Shown here piece after piece: positions 56,779 through 64,000 of a DNA stretch of 64,000 nucleotides; position 1 is the first letter of the stretch; each line of letters begins with the position of its first letter. Both the position numbers and the translations under genes were made by a program. The notes under the pieces were generated by a model. The model was not told the origin of the DNA. It ran no database searches and saw only the letters and a list, made by a program, of their open reading frames with translations. Origin of the DNA: Reyranella sp. (lineage in GTDB: Bacteria; Pseudomonadota; Alphaproteobacteria; Reyranellales; Reyranellaceae); NCBI GenBank assembly GCA_021732285.1, contig JAKFVH010000207.1, forward strand, positions 1 through 64,000, read 5' to 3'.

Positions 56779-57297
56779 ATGGCAAAACGCCCGATGTATC
56801 TGCAGCACGTCAATGTTTACGTCCGTAACGTCGAGCGGTCGAAGAAGTGGTACGAGGAGCTGCTGGGCCTCCACGTCTACGAATACCGGCCGGGCTGGGC
56901 CGCCTTTCTGTCGGCCGATCAGGAGCAGTCGCACGAGGTTGCGCTGATGCAATTGGGCGACGATGCGCCCCTGCAATCGAAGGGCCAGGTGGGCCTGAAC
57001 CACATGGCCTGGCGCCTCGAAAGTCTCGACGACCTCAAGGAATTCTACAGCAAGCTCAAGGCCGAGGGAAAACCGATCGAGCGCATCATCGACCACGGCA
57101 TCTCGCTCGGCATCTACCTGCGCGACCCCGACGGCAACGGCGTCGAGGTGTTCTACGAGATGCCGCGCGCCGAGTGGCCGGTCGACTACAACGTATTCAC
57201 GCGTGAGAAGACCGGGACCGGTCGCTTCCCTGGCCCTTGGGATGCCGAGATCGGCCGCGCCGGCGCGCCTGCCCAGCCGCAAGCCGCCGCGGAGTAG
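56779..57297 (+). CDS. VOC-family (glyoxalase/extradiol dioxygenase-like) protein
   Basis: 172 residues. Metal ligands H10 ('YLQHVNVYV'), H75 ('GLNHMAWRL') and E123 ('NGVEVFYE') are the set used by extradiol dioxygenases and glyoxalases. 'DGISLGIYLRDPDGNGVEVF' style ending is that of catechol-2,3-dioxygenase-like proteins. Co-transcribed with the TauD-like gene. Its stop abuts the convergent DsbA-like gene with no gap. Confidence 0.88.
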   Translation: MAKRPMYLQHVNVYVRNVERSKKWYEELLGLHVYEYRPGWAAFLSADQEQSHEVALMQLGDDAPLQSKGQVGLNHMAWRLESLDDLKEFYSKLKAEGKPIERIIDHGISLGIYLRDPDGNGVEVFYEMPRAEWPVDYNVFTREKTGTGRFPGPWDAEIGRAGAPAQPQAAAE

Positions 57298-57882
57298 CTA
57301 ATTCGCCGATAGGCGGGAAACCCAGGCTGACACCGCGTCGCCGCTGCTCATGTCGTTCTGGACCAGGCCATCGATCATGAAGGTCGGTGAAACGTGGATG
57401 CCGTTCTGACGGGCATATTTCGTATGTCGCTTGACCTCCTGGTCGAGCTTGGGGAGGGCGTAGGCCTCGGCAAGCTTCAGACCGGAATATTCTTCGACGC
57501 GCGCAATGACGTCGGCGGGTGACAACGCCAGCAGAGGGCCGCTGCAATGATCGGCGGGTTCGAACTTGTCACGGTGAGCGGCGACACCCGCCAGCACCTT
57601 CTTGGCGGCGCCTTTGCCTTCCGGGAGCGTGGAGGCGGCGAGGGCGCACCGCGTGATCACGCCGGAAAAAAGATGCCATGGCTGCGAGTGCAGCCAGACC
57701 TTGAGCGTGACGATGTCGGCGCCCGCTGATTGCAAGGTCTCGTCGAGCTTGCCGAAGGCCTTCGCGGAGAACGGGCAGGTCGGTTCGAGGAACACCTCGA
57801 AGACCTTCGACCCTTGCCCCCAGGTCAGTGGCTCCGCACGCCACGCCGAATGGGTTTCAACCATGTGTTCATCCTTTCTCAC
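57298..57882 (-). CDS. DsbA-like thioredoxin-fold protein with CPFS motif
   Basis: 194 residues (188 from the second ATG). 'VFEVFLEPTCPFSAKAFGKL' has a single catalytic Cys (C-x-x-S) in place of CxxC, 'GIHVSPTFMIDGLVQND' is the cis-Pro loop. No signal peptide, so a cytoplasmic DsbA/FrnE-like protein, perhaps a glutathione-linked isomerase. Its ATG at 57882 overlaps the SDR stop (ATGA), so the two are coupled. Confidence 0.8.
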   Translation of the reverse strand: MRKDEHMVETHSAWRAEPLTWGQGSKVFEVFLEPTCPFSAKAFGKLDETLQSAGADIVTLKVWLHSQPWHLFSGVITRCALAASTLPEGKGAAKKVLAGVAAHRDKFEPADHCSGPLLALSPADVIARVEEYSGLKLAEAYALPKLDQEVKRHTKYARQNGIHVSPTFMIDGLVQNDMSSGDAVSAWVSRLSAN

Positions 57883-58646
57883 AGCGCCGTCATACCACCG
57901 TCCACGAACAGCAGGGCGCCGGTGACGTAGGAGGCATCGTCGGAAGCCAGAAAAAGGATTGCGGCGGCGACCTCCTCGGCCCTGCCCGGGCGCTTCAGCA
58001 TGGTGCCTCGTGCCGCCTGGGCGTTGTATTGCTCCACGGTCTCGCCAGCCGCCGCGATGCGGCGCTCATGGAACGGCGTGAAGATCGGCCCAGGACCGAC
58101 GGCGTTCACGCGAATGCCTTCCGACGAGTGGTCGGCGGCGAGCGCCCGCGTCAAGCCCGCGATTGCAGCCTTGGTCGTGTCATACTGCAGATTGCCGCCG
58201 CCGGCGACGACGGAACGGACGGAGGCGACGTTGACGATGGCGCCACCCTTGTTTTGGCGCATCAGCGGAACGGCCGCCTTGGCACAGAAGACGTAGCTCA
58301 TCAGGTTGACGCCCACGATCTCGTTCCAGCTCGCCGCGCTCGCCTCGTCGATCTTCTCGTATTTGCGGATGCCGGCATTGTTGACGAGGATGTCGAGGCG
58401 CCCGAACTGCTGCGCCGCGCCGTTGACGAAGGCAAGGCATGCGGCCTCAGCCCCGACGTCAGCCTGCTTGAAGGCGACCTTGGCGCCTGTGGCCTCGAGT
58501 TCGGTCGCCACGCGGCGGCCGCGGTCGCCGTCGCGATCGCAGAACGCCACACTCGCGCCCTCGGCGACGAAACGCCTGACCGTCGCCTCGCCGATTCCCG
58601 ATGCCCCGCCCGTCACCGCGGCGACCTTGCCGTTGAGCCTTGCCAT
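57879..58646 (-). CDS. Short-chain dehydrogenase/reductase
   Basis: 255 residues. TGGASGIG at 12-19, 'CDRDGDRG' after beta2 (Asp suggests NAD preference), 'NNAG' near 89, 'NVASVRSVVAGGGNLQYDTT' with catalytic Ser and Tyr-x-x-x-Lys ('YDTTK'). Translationally coupled to the DsbA-like gene downstream. Substrate unknown. Confidence 0.9.
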   Translation of the reverse strand: MARLNGKVAAVTGGASGIGEATVRRFVAEGASVAFCDRDGDRGRRVATELEATGAKVAFKQADVGAEAACLAFVNGAAQQFGRLDILVNNAGIRKYEKIDEASAASWNEIVGVNLMSYVFCAKAAVPLMRQNKGGAIVNVASVRSVVAGGGNLQYDTTKAAIAGLTRALAADHSSEGIRVNAVGPGPIFTPFHERRIAAAGETVEQYNAQAARGTMLKRPGRAEEVAAAILFLASDDASYVTGALLFVDGGMTAL

Positions 58647-58962
58647 GTTCGCTGCCTTTCATTGCGTTGCGAAGTTCGCATCCTCGCGTCCGACCGGCGT
58701 AGAATGCAGCCCATCATTCAACCGGTCAAAACCACTGTGCCGGGGTATTAGGGTCAAAACTCATGAATCGCGTCTCGCGAAGTCGGCTTTCGACTCGATA
58801 ACGTCCAATTGCCTTGGATAGCTCATCTGCAAGATTGCGACTTTCCTCATCGGATCGGACGGATCCTCGCACAACGCCCGTCATCCAACAGCGGTCCCTT
58901 GACTCGGTTCTTTCATTCTATAAAATAGAATCTACAAATTAGAATTATGTAAGGACACGAGG
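58647..58962. other. Divergent intergenic region
   Basis: 316 bases between the minus-strand SDR and the PadR gene. Only the PadR promoter/palindrome near its right end is recognisable; the rest shows nothing. Confidence 0.6.
58899..58931 (+). promoter_or_regulatory. padR promoter with perfect palindrome
   Basis: TTGACT (58899-58904), 16 bases, TAAAAT (58921-58926). ATTCTATAAAATAGAAT (58915-58931) is a perfect inverted repeat (7-base arms, AAA centre) over the -10; a half-site TAGAAT follows. Typical for PadR self-repression. Confidence 0.65.
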
Positions 58963-59274
58963 GTGCTGACGGCGAACGAACAGCTTGTGATGTTGGCGAT
59001 CTCGCGGTGCGGGCAGCAAGCCTATGCGCTGGCGATCAAGGAGGAGATCGGCCGGCACGGCCACACCTTGACACTGGGCGTGCTGTACACCGTGCTGGCA
59101 CGCCTCGAACGTCGGCAGCTGGTCCGCCATCGCGACGGCGATGCCACGCCCGAGCGCGGCGGCCGGCCCAAGCGCTTCTATGCGCTGAGTGGCGCGGGTG
59201 CGCGCGAGCTGCGCGGCGCGCTCCGTCTCCTCGACAGCCTGCGCGACGGCGCCTACGCGCCGCAGGGTGCATGA
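58963..59274 (+). CDS. PadR-family transcriptional regulator
   Basis: 103 residues from a GTG. Winged helix: 'ANEQLVMLAISRCGQQAYAL', 'IKEEIGRHGHTLTLGVLYTV', 'LARLERRQLVRHRDGD' and 'GGRPKRFYALSGAGARELRG'. 'GVLYTVLARLE' and 'GRPKRFY' are diagnostic. Short-helix subtype. Its TGA overlaps the ATG of the sensor gene, so it probably regulates that gene and itself. Confidence 0.92.
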   Translation: MLTANEQLVMLAISRCGQQAYALAIKEEIGRHGHTLTLGVLYTVLARLERRQLVRHRDGDATPERGGRPKRFYALSGAGARELRGALRLLDSLRDGAYAPQGA

Positions 59275-60425
59275 GAGGGCACATGATGATCGATGCACGC
59301 CCATCGCCCTGGCTCGAGGCGCTTGCCGCATTCTGCCTCGGCGCGCCGGCCGACGATTGCCGGCTAGGCGATCTGTCGGAGCTGCACGTCCGTACCAACG
59401 CCGAAATCCGTGGCAGCCTCGACGGTGTGCCGGGCAGCGCCGTCATTGCGCGCCTTGCGGCCGATGCCCGCTATGTCGCCGCCACCGTCGACGTGATGGT
59501 GCTCGTGCGCGGCGTCGATCCGGGCCTGCAGCTCTACGAGAACGGCGTCGATGCCCTCGTGGCGCTCAATCTCAGGGAGAAGACCGTGGCCATGCTTCAT
59601 TTCTCCGTGCGCAGGTTCGCACTGCCAGCGTTGCTGCTCGCCTGCAGCGCGCTGATGCTGAGCAACGCCGTCGATGGGTGGAACGCCTGGCGGCAGACCG
59701 AGGCCCTGATGGCGAGCGCCCAGCGCGATAAGGCCGAGGTGGCGGCGCGCGGCTACGCCTCCTTCAGGAGCGAGCTCGAGCGCCAGATCGGTTGGGCCGT
59801 CTACCCGTTCGGCCGCCGGCCGACCGAGCAGCGCCGCTACGACTACGTCCGCTTGCTGCAGCAGGCGCCGGCCGTCATGCAGATCGTCCAGCTCGACGGG
59901 CAAGGCCGCGAGCAGCTTGTCGTGAACCGGTACTCGGCGGACGTGATCGGCAGCGAGACCGATCGCTCGACGGACCCAGCCTTCATCGGCGCCCGCAAGA
60001 ACGGCAGCTACGTCGGACCGCTCCATGCCGACAAGCATGGCGATCCCGCCCTGACGGTAGGGTTCGTTCGTGGCGGACCGTCGGGGGGAGTTATTGTCGC
60101 GGACATCAGCCTCAAGCCGGTGTCGGACATGGTCGCCGCGGTCAGGCCGGAGGGGGGCGGCTCCGCCTATGTCGTCGACGGCGAGGGCCGTCGCCTCTTT
60201 CCTGCCGCCGAAGCCGCCGCGGGCCCCGTCCGTTCGGTGTCCGCCGACATACCCGGTATCCACTGGAAGGTCGTGGTCGATGTCCCATCCGCCGTCTACG
60301 ACGTGCCCGAGCGCAATGCCGCGATCCGCGCCGTCTCGACCGCGGGACTAGCCCTCGTCGCCGCGGCCCTGGCCTTCGTGCTGGCGCTCAGGCCCGCCGT
60401 GCCCGCCCGGCCGGCGGCGGTTTGA
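59271..60425 (+). CDS. Membrane Cache-domain sensor with permease-prefix-like N-terminus
   Basis: 384 residues from the ATG overlapping the padR stop (ATGA). Residues about 6-75 ('PSPWLEALAAFCLGAPADDC', 'RLGDLSELHVRTNAEI') resemble the short domain found at the N-terminus of PadR-linked ABC permeases. Two transmembrane helices (about 110-130 and 355-375) enclose a periplasmic Cache-like domain ('VMQIVQLDGQGREQLVVNRY', 'YVGPLHADKHGDPALTVGFV', 'GGVIVADISLKPVSDMVAAV'). No kinase, HAMP or other output domain follows. Likely a ligand sensor signalling through PadR or the cytoplasmic N-terminus. Confidence 0.7.
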   Translation: MRGHMMIDARPSPWLEALAAFCLGAPADDCRLGDLSELHVRTNAEIRGSLDGVPGSAVIARLAADARYVAATVDVMVLVRGVDPGLQLYENGVDALVALNLREKTVAMLHFSVRRFALPALLLACSALMLSNAVDGWNAWRQTEALMASAQRDKAEVAARGYASFRSELERQIGWAVYPFGRRPTEQRRYDYVRLLQQAPAVMQIVQLDGQGREQLVVNRYSADVIGSETDRSTDPAFIGARKNGSYVGPLHADKHGDPALTVGFVRGGPSGGVIVADISLKPVSDMVAAVRPEGGGSAYVVDGEGRRLFPAAEAAAGPVRSVSADIPGIHWKVVVDVPSAVYDVPERNAAIRAVSTAGLALVAAALAFVLALRPAVPARPAAV

Positions 60426-60610
60426 AGCCGCTCCTCGCCAGGCAACCATTGTTAGGTTCGCCGACCCGACCTGCGACCCTGGTACGACGTCGTCCAACGA
60501 GTTTCGAGCGCCGCCTCGATGCGGCGATGCCGCTCCTTGATCACGTCGGCCGGCACGGCGCTGACGAAGGCAGCGGAGGAGGAACTGCCTAAGCCCTCAT
60601 TGACTGGAAG

Positions 60611-62185
60611 TCATTTCTTCTCAACGTTCCAGAATATGGTGGGACCCGCAGATATGAATCCTGTGACGTTCTTGCGCGCGGCGGAGATCAGGCGCCATTC
60701 GCCGAGATGGACGTAGGGCGTCCATTCGAACGCGCGTAGCTGCGCGGCCTCGGCGATTTCCTTCAGCTTCGCCGGATCGGTCTCGCGCGCGAACTGGTCA
60801 CGCAGCTTCTCCATCTCCGGATCGCAGGGCCAGCCGCTCAGCGCCTTTTCGCAGGAAGAGTTCAGCATGATGTTCGAGACCGGGTTGACGAGACCCATCG
60901 CCGACGGCGAGACGACAAAGGCATTCCAGCCGCCCGCTTCGGGCGGGATCTTCTTGGCGGCGCGGATGACGATGCTCTGCCAATCCATCGGCTGCATGTC
61001 GACCTTGAAGCCGGCCTGCTCCATCAGGCGTTTGGCGACAGGAGCGAGGTTGGTCTGCCAGAACAGATCGCTCGACTGCATGAGGACAACCGGCGTTCCA
61101 TCGTAACCGGCCTCCTTCAGGAGCGCCCTGGCCTTGTCGAAGTTCGATTCCAGGCGTCCCGCCGTGCCCTTCTCCGAGGCATAGGCCGTGCCGCAGATGA
61201 AAAGCGCCTTGCAGACCTTGTACTTGGCCGGATCGCCGACCACGGCCTTGAGGAAATCCTCCTGGTTGAAGGCGTACCAGAGCACCTGCCGGATGCGGGG
61301 GTCGTCGAACGGCTTGTGCAGATGGTTGATGCGGAAGACGTTCTGGCTGCCGACCGGGCTCAGCGTCGTCATCCGGATATTGCGGTCGCGCTCGAGCAGG
61401 CGATGCAGGTCGAAGGGCGGCGCTTCGATGAAGTCGATCTCGCCCGCAAGCAGCGCATTGATGGCCTGCTGATGGTCGGACATGGCAAGCATTTCGATCC
61501 GGTCGACCAGGGCGCGCTTGCCGCCGGCGAGCCGCGACACAGGCTCGTCCCGCGGCTTGTAATCGGGGTTGCGCACGTAGACGGCAATCTGGCCCGGCCG
61601 CCACAGATCGCGTCTGAAGATGAACGGACCCGATCCCATGGTGTCGGTGATCTGGCTATTGCCCGGTGTCTGGGCGACGCGCTTGGGCATCATGAAGGGC
61701 ACGTTGACGTCCGGCTTGCCCAGGGCCGGCAACACGAGCCCGCTCGGCTCCTTGAGCTGCAGCTCGAAGGTCTTCGGGTCCCGCGCCGTGACGGAAGCGA
61801 CGACAGTCATGAGCTTCTGGCCCACGGCATCGCGCGAGGCCCAGCGTTGGATCGAGGCAACGCAATCCTCGGCGGTTACCGGCTGGCCGTCGTGCCACTT
61901 CAATCCGTCGCGCAGGGTGAAGGTATAGGTGAGCCCGTCGGACGAAATCTCCGTGCGGTCGACCATCTGTGGCCGGATCTCACCGTTCGCGTCGGTGGCG
62001 AACAAAGTGTCGTAGATCATGTAGCCGTGGTCGCGCACGACGTACGCGCCGCTCCAGATCGGATCGAGGATCTTGAGATCCGAGTTCATGACGACGCGCA
62101 GCACCGTCTCGGCCCGAGCCGGCACGGCATTTACCAACAACGCAAACGCAACGAGAATCAAACGCGTGAGCTGTCGCCTGTTCAT
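60611..62185 (-). CDS. Periplasmic solute-binding protein, SBP family 5
   Basis: 524 residues from 'MNRRQLTRLILVAFALLVNA' (GGAGAAC upstream; a start 12 bases earlier is possible). Signal peptide to about 25. 'LKILDPIWSGAYVVRDHGYM', 'LRDGLKWHDGQPVTAEDCVA', 'GSGPFIFRRDLWRPGQIAVY', 'DDPRIRQVLWYAFNQEDFLK'. Binds peptides or similar ligands. No permease genes in the window. An amidohydrolase lies upstream on the same strand, 102 bases away, and might act on the imported compound. Confidence 0.88.
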   Translation of the reverse strand: MNRRQLTRLILVAFALLVNAVPARAETVLRVVMNSDLKILDPIWSGAYVVRDHGYMIYDTLFATDANGEIRPQMVDRTEISSDGLTYTFTLRDGLKWHDGQPVTAEDCVASIQRWASRDAVGQKLMTVVASVTARDPKTFELQLKEPSGLVLPALGKPDVNVPFMMPKRVAQTPGNSQITDTMGSGPFIFRRDLWRPGQIAVYVRNPDYKPRDEPVSRLAGGKRALVDRIEMLAMSDHQQAINALLAGEIDFIEAPPFDLHRLLERDRNIRMTTLSPVGSQNVFRINHLHKPFDDPRIRQVLWYAFNQEDFLKAVVGDPAKYKVCKALFICGTAYASEKGTAGRLESNFDKARALLKEAGYDGTPVVLMQSSDLFWQTNLAPVAKRLMEQAGFKVDMQPMDWQSIVIRAAKKIPPEAGGWNAFVVSPSAMGLVNPVSNIMLNSSCEKALSGWPCDPEMEKLRDQFARETDPAKLKEIAEAAQLRAFEWTPYVHLGEWRLISAARKNVTGFISAGPTIFWNVEKK

Positions 62186-62287
62186 GGCGTTCTCCATGGT
62201 CCTTGGACAACGCAACCCGACCCAACGCATAAGCCATGAAACTGTGGCAGGCGCGCCAGCCCCGGACAACAGCGATTCTCTGGCCGA

Positions 62288-63568
62288 TCAGGGTTGGTAT
62301 TTGAAGACCTTGCCACCCTTCATCACGAACGCCATTCGGCGCAGCGCGGTCGCATCGGCAAGGTAGTCGCCGCGCATCGCCACGATGTCCGCCGTCATGC
62401 CAGGTGCGATCGTGCCGATCTCGCTGCCGAGATCGAGCGATTCTGCCGCGAGCGACGTAGCCGAGACGAGCGCCTGCATCGCATCCTGGCCGCCGAACTT
62501 GATGCGGTACAGCAGTCCTTCGGCATTGTGGCCGTGAGCGCCCGCGGTCGCATCGCTGCCATAGACGATCTTCAGGCCTGGTACTTTGAGGGATCGGATG
62601 AATTCCTCCGGCGGCTTCGGATTGGCGATCAGCTTTTCCATCATCGCGAACGCCTCCGCCGTGTAGTTGCCGACGCCCAGGTACTTGTCCTTGTTGGCAA
62701 CGTAGTTCTCGGTGACCACGCCAACTGTTGGATCGAAGAAGGTGCCTTTGGCTGCCATCAGGGCCAGGGCCTCATCGGTCATGCCGCCGGTGCCGTGCTC
62801 GATTGCCGTGCACCCCGCCTGGACCGCCATCTTCACGGCCGACGTATAGGCGTGAACGACGCCGCGCAGGCCCTGGCTCTTGCATTCGCCACAAATGACG
62901 TCGAGCTGAGCTTGCGTGAGGGTGGGGCGCGACCCTTCGCGCACGCTCGTCGAGGCGAAGATCTTGATGGCGTCGGCGCCGCGCGCCTTGAGATCGCGCA
63001 CCATGGCCCGGAGCTCCGGTTCCGGCTGCACCGTCTGTCCGGGCTGATCGTAGCGGAACCATTGCAGCGAGGTCAGCAGTCGCGGCCCCGGCACCAGGTT
63101 GCGCGCCCAGGCCTCGCGCAAAGGGAGATCCCACGCGGTGCCTGGCCCCAGGCTCTGCACCGTCGTGAAGCCGGCCTCGAGGATGCGCACGCCGTTTTCC
63201 ACGGCGAACAGGACCGAGTCGGGTACGGGCTCGTCCTGTCCGACGAGCCGGTTGTCGATGAAGCGATCGTGGCTGAAGTGGTAGGTCACGTGAACGTGGG
63301 TGTCGATCAATCCCGGCGCCACGGTCATGCCGCCGAGATCGTAGACCTGGGCTCCTTGTGGGACCGGCCCGCCAATGCGTTCGATCTTGTCGCTGGAGAC
63401 GACGACCACAGTGTCTCGTAGCGTCCCGCCCTTGCCGTCGAGCAGGGTGGCGACCTTGAGGGCGATCGGCCGCTTGGGCTGCGGCAGCTCCCATGTGAGC
63501 GGTGGCTTGTTCGCGACGCCCAGCAGCGCCGCTGATGGGTGAGATTGCACTGAGTTCATGCGCCTCAT
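62288..63568 (-). CDS. Amidohydrolase (imidazolonepropionase/prolidase-like)
   Basis: 426 residues (423 from the ATG three codons later); AGGGAGG is just upstream. Metal site 'GLIDTHVHVTYHF' (H-x-H), 'DAIKIFAS' (Lys), 'VVHAYTSAVKMAVQAGCTAI' and 'EHGTGG' (two His), 'IVYGSDATAGAHGHN' (Asp). Amidohydrolase-1 superfamily, binuclear metal. No signal peptide. Substrate unknown; related enzymes act on N-acyl or peptide-like compounds. Upstream of the solute-binding protein on the same strand. Confidence 0.88.
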   Translation of the reverse strand: MRRMNSVQSHPSAALLGVANKPPLTWELPQPKRPIALKVATLLDGKGGTLRDTVVVVSSDKIERIGGPVPQGAQVYDLGGMTVAPGLIDTHVHVTYHFSHDRFIDNRLVGQDEPVPDSVLFAVENGVRILEAGFTTVQSLGPGTAWDLPLREAWARNLVPGPRLLTSLQWFRYDQPGQTVQPEPELRAMVRDLKARGADAIKIFASTSVREGSRPTLTQAQLDVICGECKSQGLRGVVHAYTSAVKMAVQAGCTAIEHGTGGMTDEALALMAAKGTFFDPTVGVVTENYVANKDKYLGVGNYTAEAFAMMEKLIANPKPPEEFIRSLKVPGLKIVYGSDATAGAHGHNAEGLLYRIKFGGQDAMQALVSATSLAAESLDLGSEIGTIAPGMTADIVAMRGDYLADATALRRMAFVMKGGKVFKYQP

Positions 63569-63585
63569 CGCCTCCCTGTCCAAAG

Positions 63586-64000
63586 CTAGAAGATATTCTC
63601 GGGTGACACGCCAAGCATGACCTGACCGACCGTCTCGTAGTGCAGCAGGCGCCCCTGGCCCTGTTGCGCGACCGTGTCGATGTCGCGCAGACGGCGCTCG
63701 AACGGATTTTCCTCGAATACAGCCCACGAGCCGCAATGGTGAAACAGCGTATTGACGATCTCCCGTGACGACTGAATCGCCCAGGTGGAGGCGAGGCGCA
63801 GGCGGGTCCGTTGATCCAGGGCCATCTCGCCGCGTTCCTCGATCGTTTCGAACGCTTCGTCCGCCGCAGCGTGAAGGAAATAACGTGCGGACCGCCACTT
63901 CGCCTCGGACTGCGCCACGTGCGACTGGACGACGTTGTTCTCCACCATCGGTTTGCCCGCGCCACCGCGAATCTTTTCCCGCGGCAGGCCCAAGAACGCG
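63586..64000 (-). CDS. Acyl-CoA-dehydrogenase-like flavoprotein, 5' part beyond window
   Basis: The last 138 codons; the frame is open to the window edge. 'KWRSARYFLHAAADEAFETI', 'LRLASTWAIQSSREIVNTLF', 'HHCGSWAVFEENPFERRLRD', 'IDTVAQQGQGRLLHYETVGQ' is the C-terminal helical bundle of the acyl-CoA dehydrogenase fold, in the form seen in flavin-dependent hydroxylases (HpaH/DszC-like), with the final 'YETVGQVMLGV'. Substrate unknown. Confidence 0.85.
   Translation of the reverse strand, partial: AFLGLPREKIRGGAGKPMVENNVVQSHVAQSEAKWRSARYFLHAAADEAFETIEERGEMALDQRTRLRLASTWAIQSSREIVNTLFHHCGSWAVFEENPFERRLRDIDTVAQQGQGRLLHYETVGQVMLGVSPENIF

Noticed and set aside
60470..60605. Minus-strand stretch reading 'AFVSAVPADVIKERHRRIEA' downstream of the solute-binding gene
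   Set aside because: Looks like the C-terminal end of some enzyme but no start and no family could be assigned; may be a remnant.

Overview
This is a 64 kb window of gene-dense, high-GC DNA with short intergenic gaps. Start-codon use (ATG plus several GTG and at least one TTG), the pca, ure and urt gene sets, and a NadQ-type regulator beside nadABC suggest an alphaproteobacterium of the Hyphomicrobiales/Rhodospirillales type (Bradyrhizobium- or Reyranella-like). The lineage is inferred; there is no rRNA or tRNA to anchor it.

Layout: 0-12.8 kb is catabolic and housekeeping: the tail of an FAD oxidoreductase, a secreted metallophosphoesterase, protocatechuate ring-cleavage genes (pcaH, pcaG, pcaB), a solute-binding protein, a TPR protein, an amidohydrolase, an SDR, and a minus-strand operon of cupin dioxygenase, ferredoxin and MFS transporter. 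12.9-16.8 kb holds a secreted lectin-like protein, an O-GlcNAc-transferase-like enzyme, a DUF1992 protein and an unusual secreted alpha/beta-hydrolase/nuclease fusion. 16.9-24.5 kb is a surface-protein island: two tandem paralogous exported proteins, a one-repeat YD mini-protein, a large RHS protein with a C39-like N-terminal domain and a low-GC toxin-like tip, its overlapping putative immunity gene, and a displaced RHS fragment. 24.5-31 kb is mixed small genes, a Tim44-like membrane protein and greB.

31.9-43.9 kb is one nitrogen-acquisition block: ureD-ureA-ureBC (fused)-ureE-ureF-[DUF3995-like membrane gene]-ureG-hupE/ureJ, then urtABCDE behind a candidate sigma-54 promoter. Urea would be imported by Urt and hydrolysed by urease, with nickel handled by UreE, UreG and HupE. 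43.9-46.6 kb is a scar zone with the tails of a second MFS gene and a second pcaB gene, a two-gene low-GC insert, and the 5' end of a lost amidohydrolase. 46.6-49.8 kb has an Old-Yellow-Enzyme reductase, a mesaconyl-CoA-transferase-like gene and a decayed flavin monooxygenase. 49.8-55.4 kb has a Phd/VapC pair, then nadQ and nadABC with two tandem palindromes at the nadA promoter. The remainder holds small dioxygenases, an SDR/DsbA pair, a PadR regulator with a membrane Cache sensor, a second solute-binding protein, an amidohydrolase and a truncated acyl-CoA-dehydrogenase-like gene.

The best candidate for something undescribed is a dispersed family of three genes (29310, 31109 and about 46276 minus). 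They share an N-terminal 'FNVRP..VPGF' module, have unrelated C-termini, are preceded by nearly the same promoter block (TAGT.(A)TTGAC) and, in two of three cases, are followed by a small orphan gene. This looks like a polymorphic effector/immunity family; function is inferred only.
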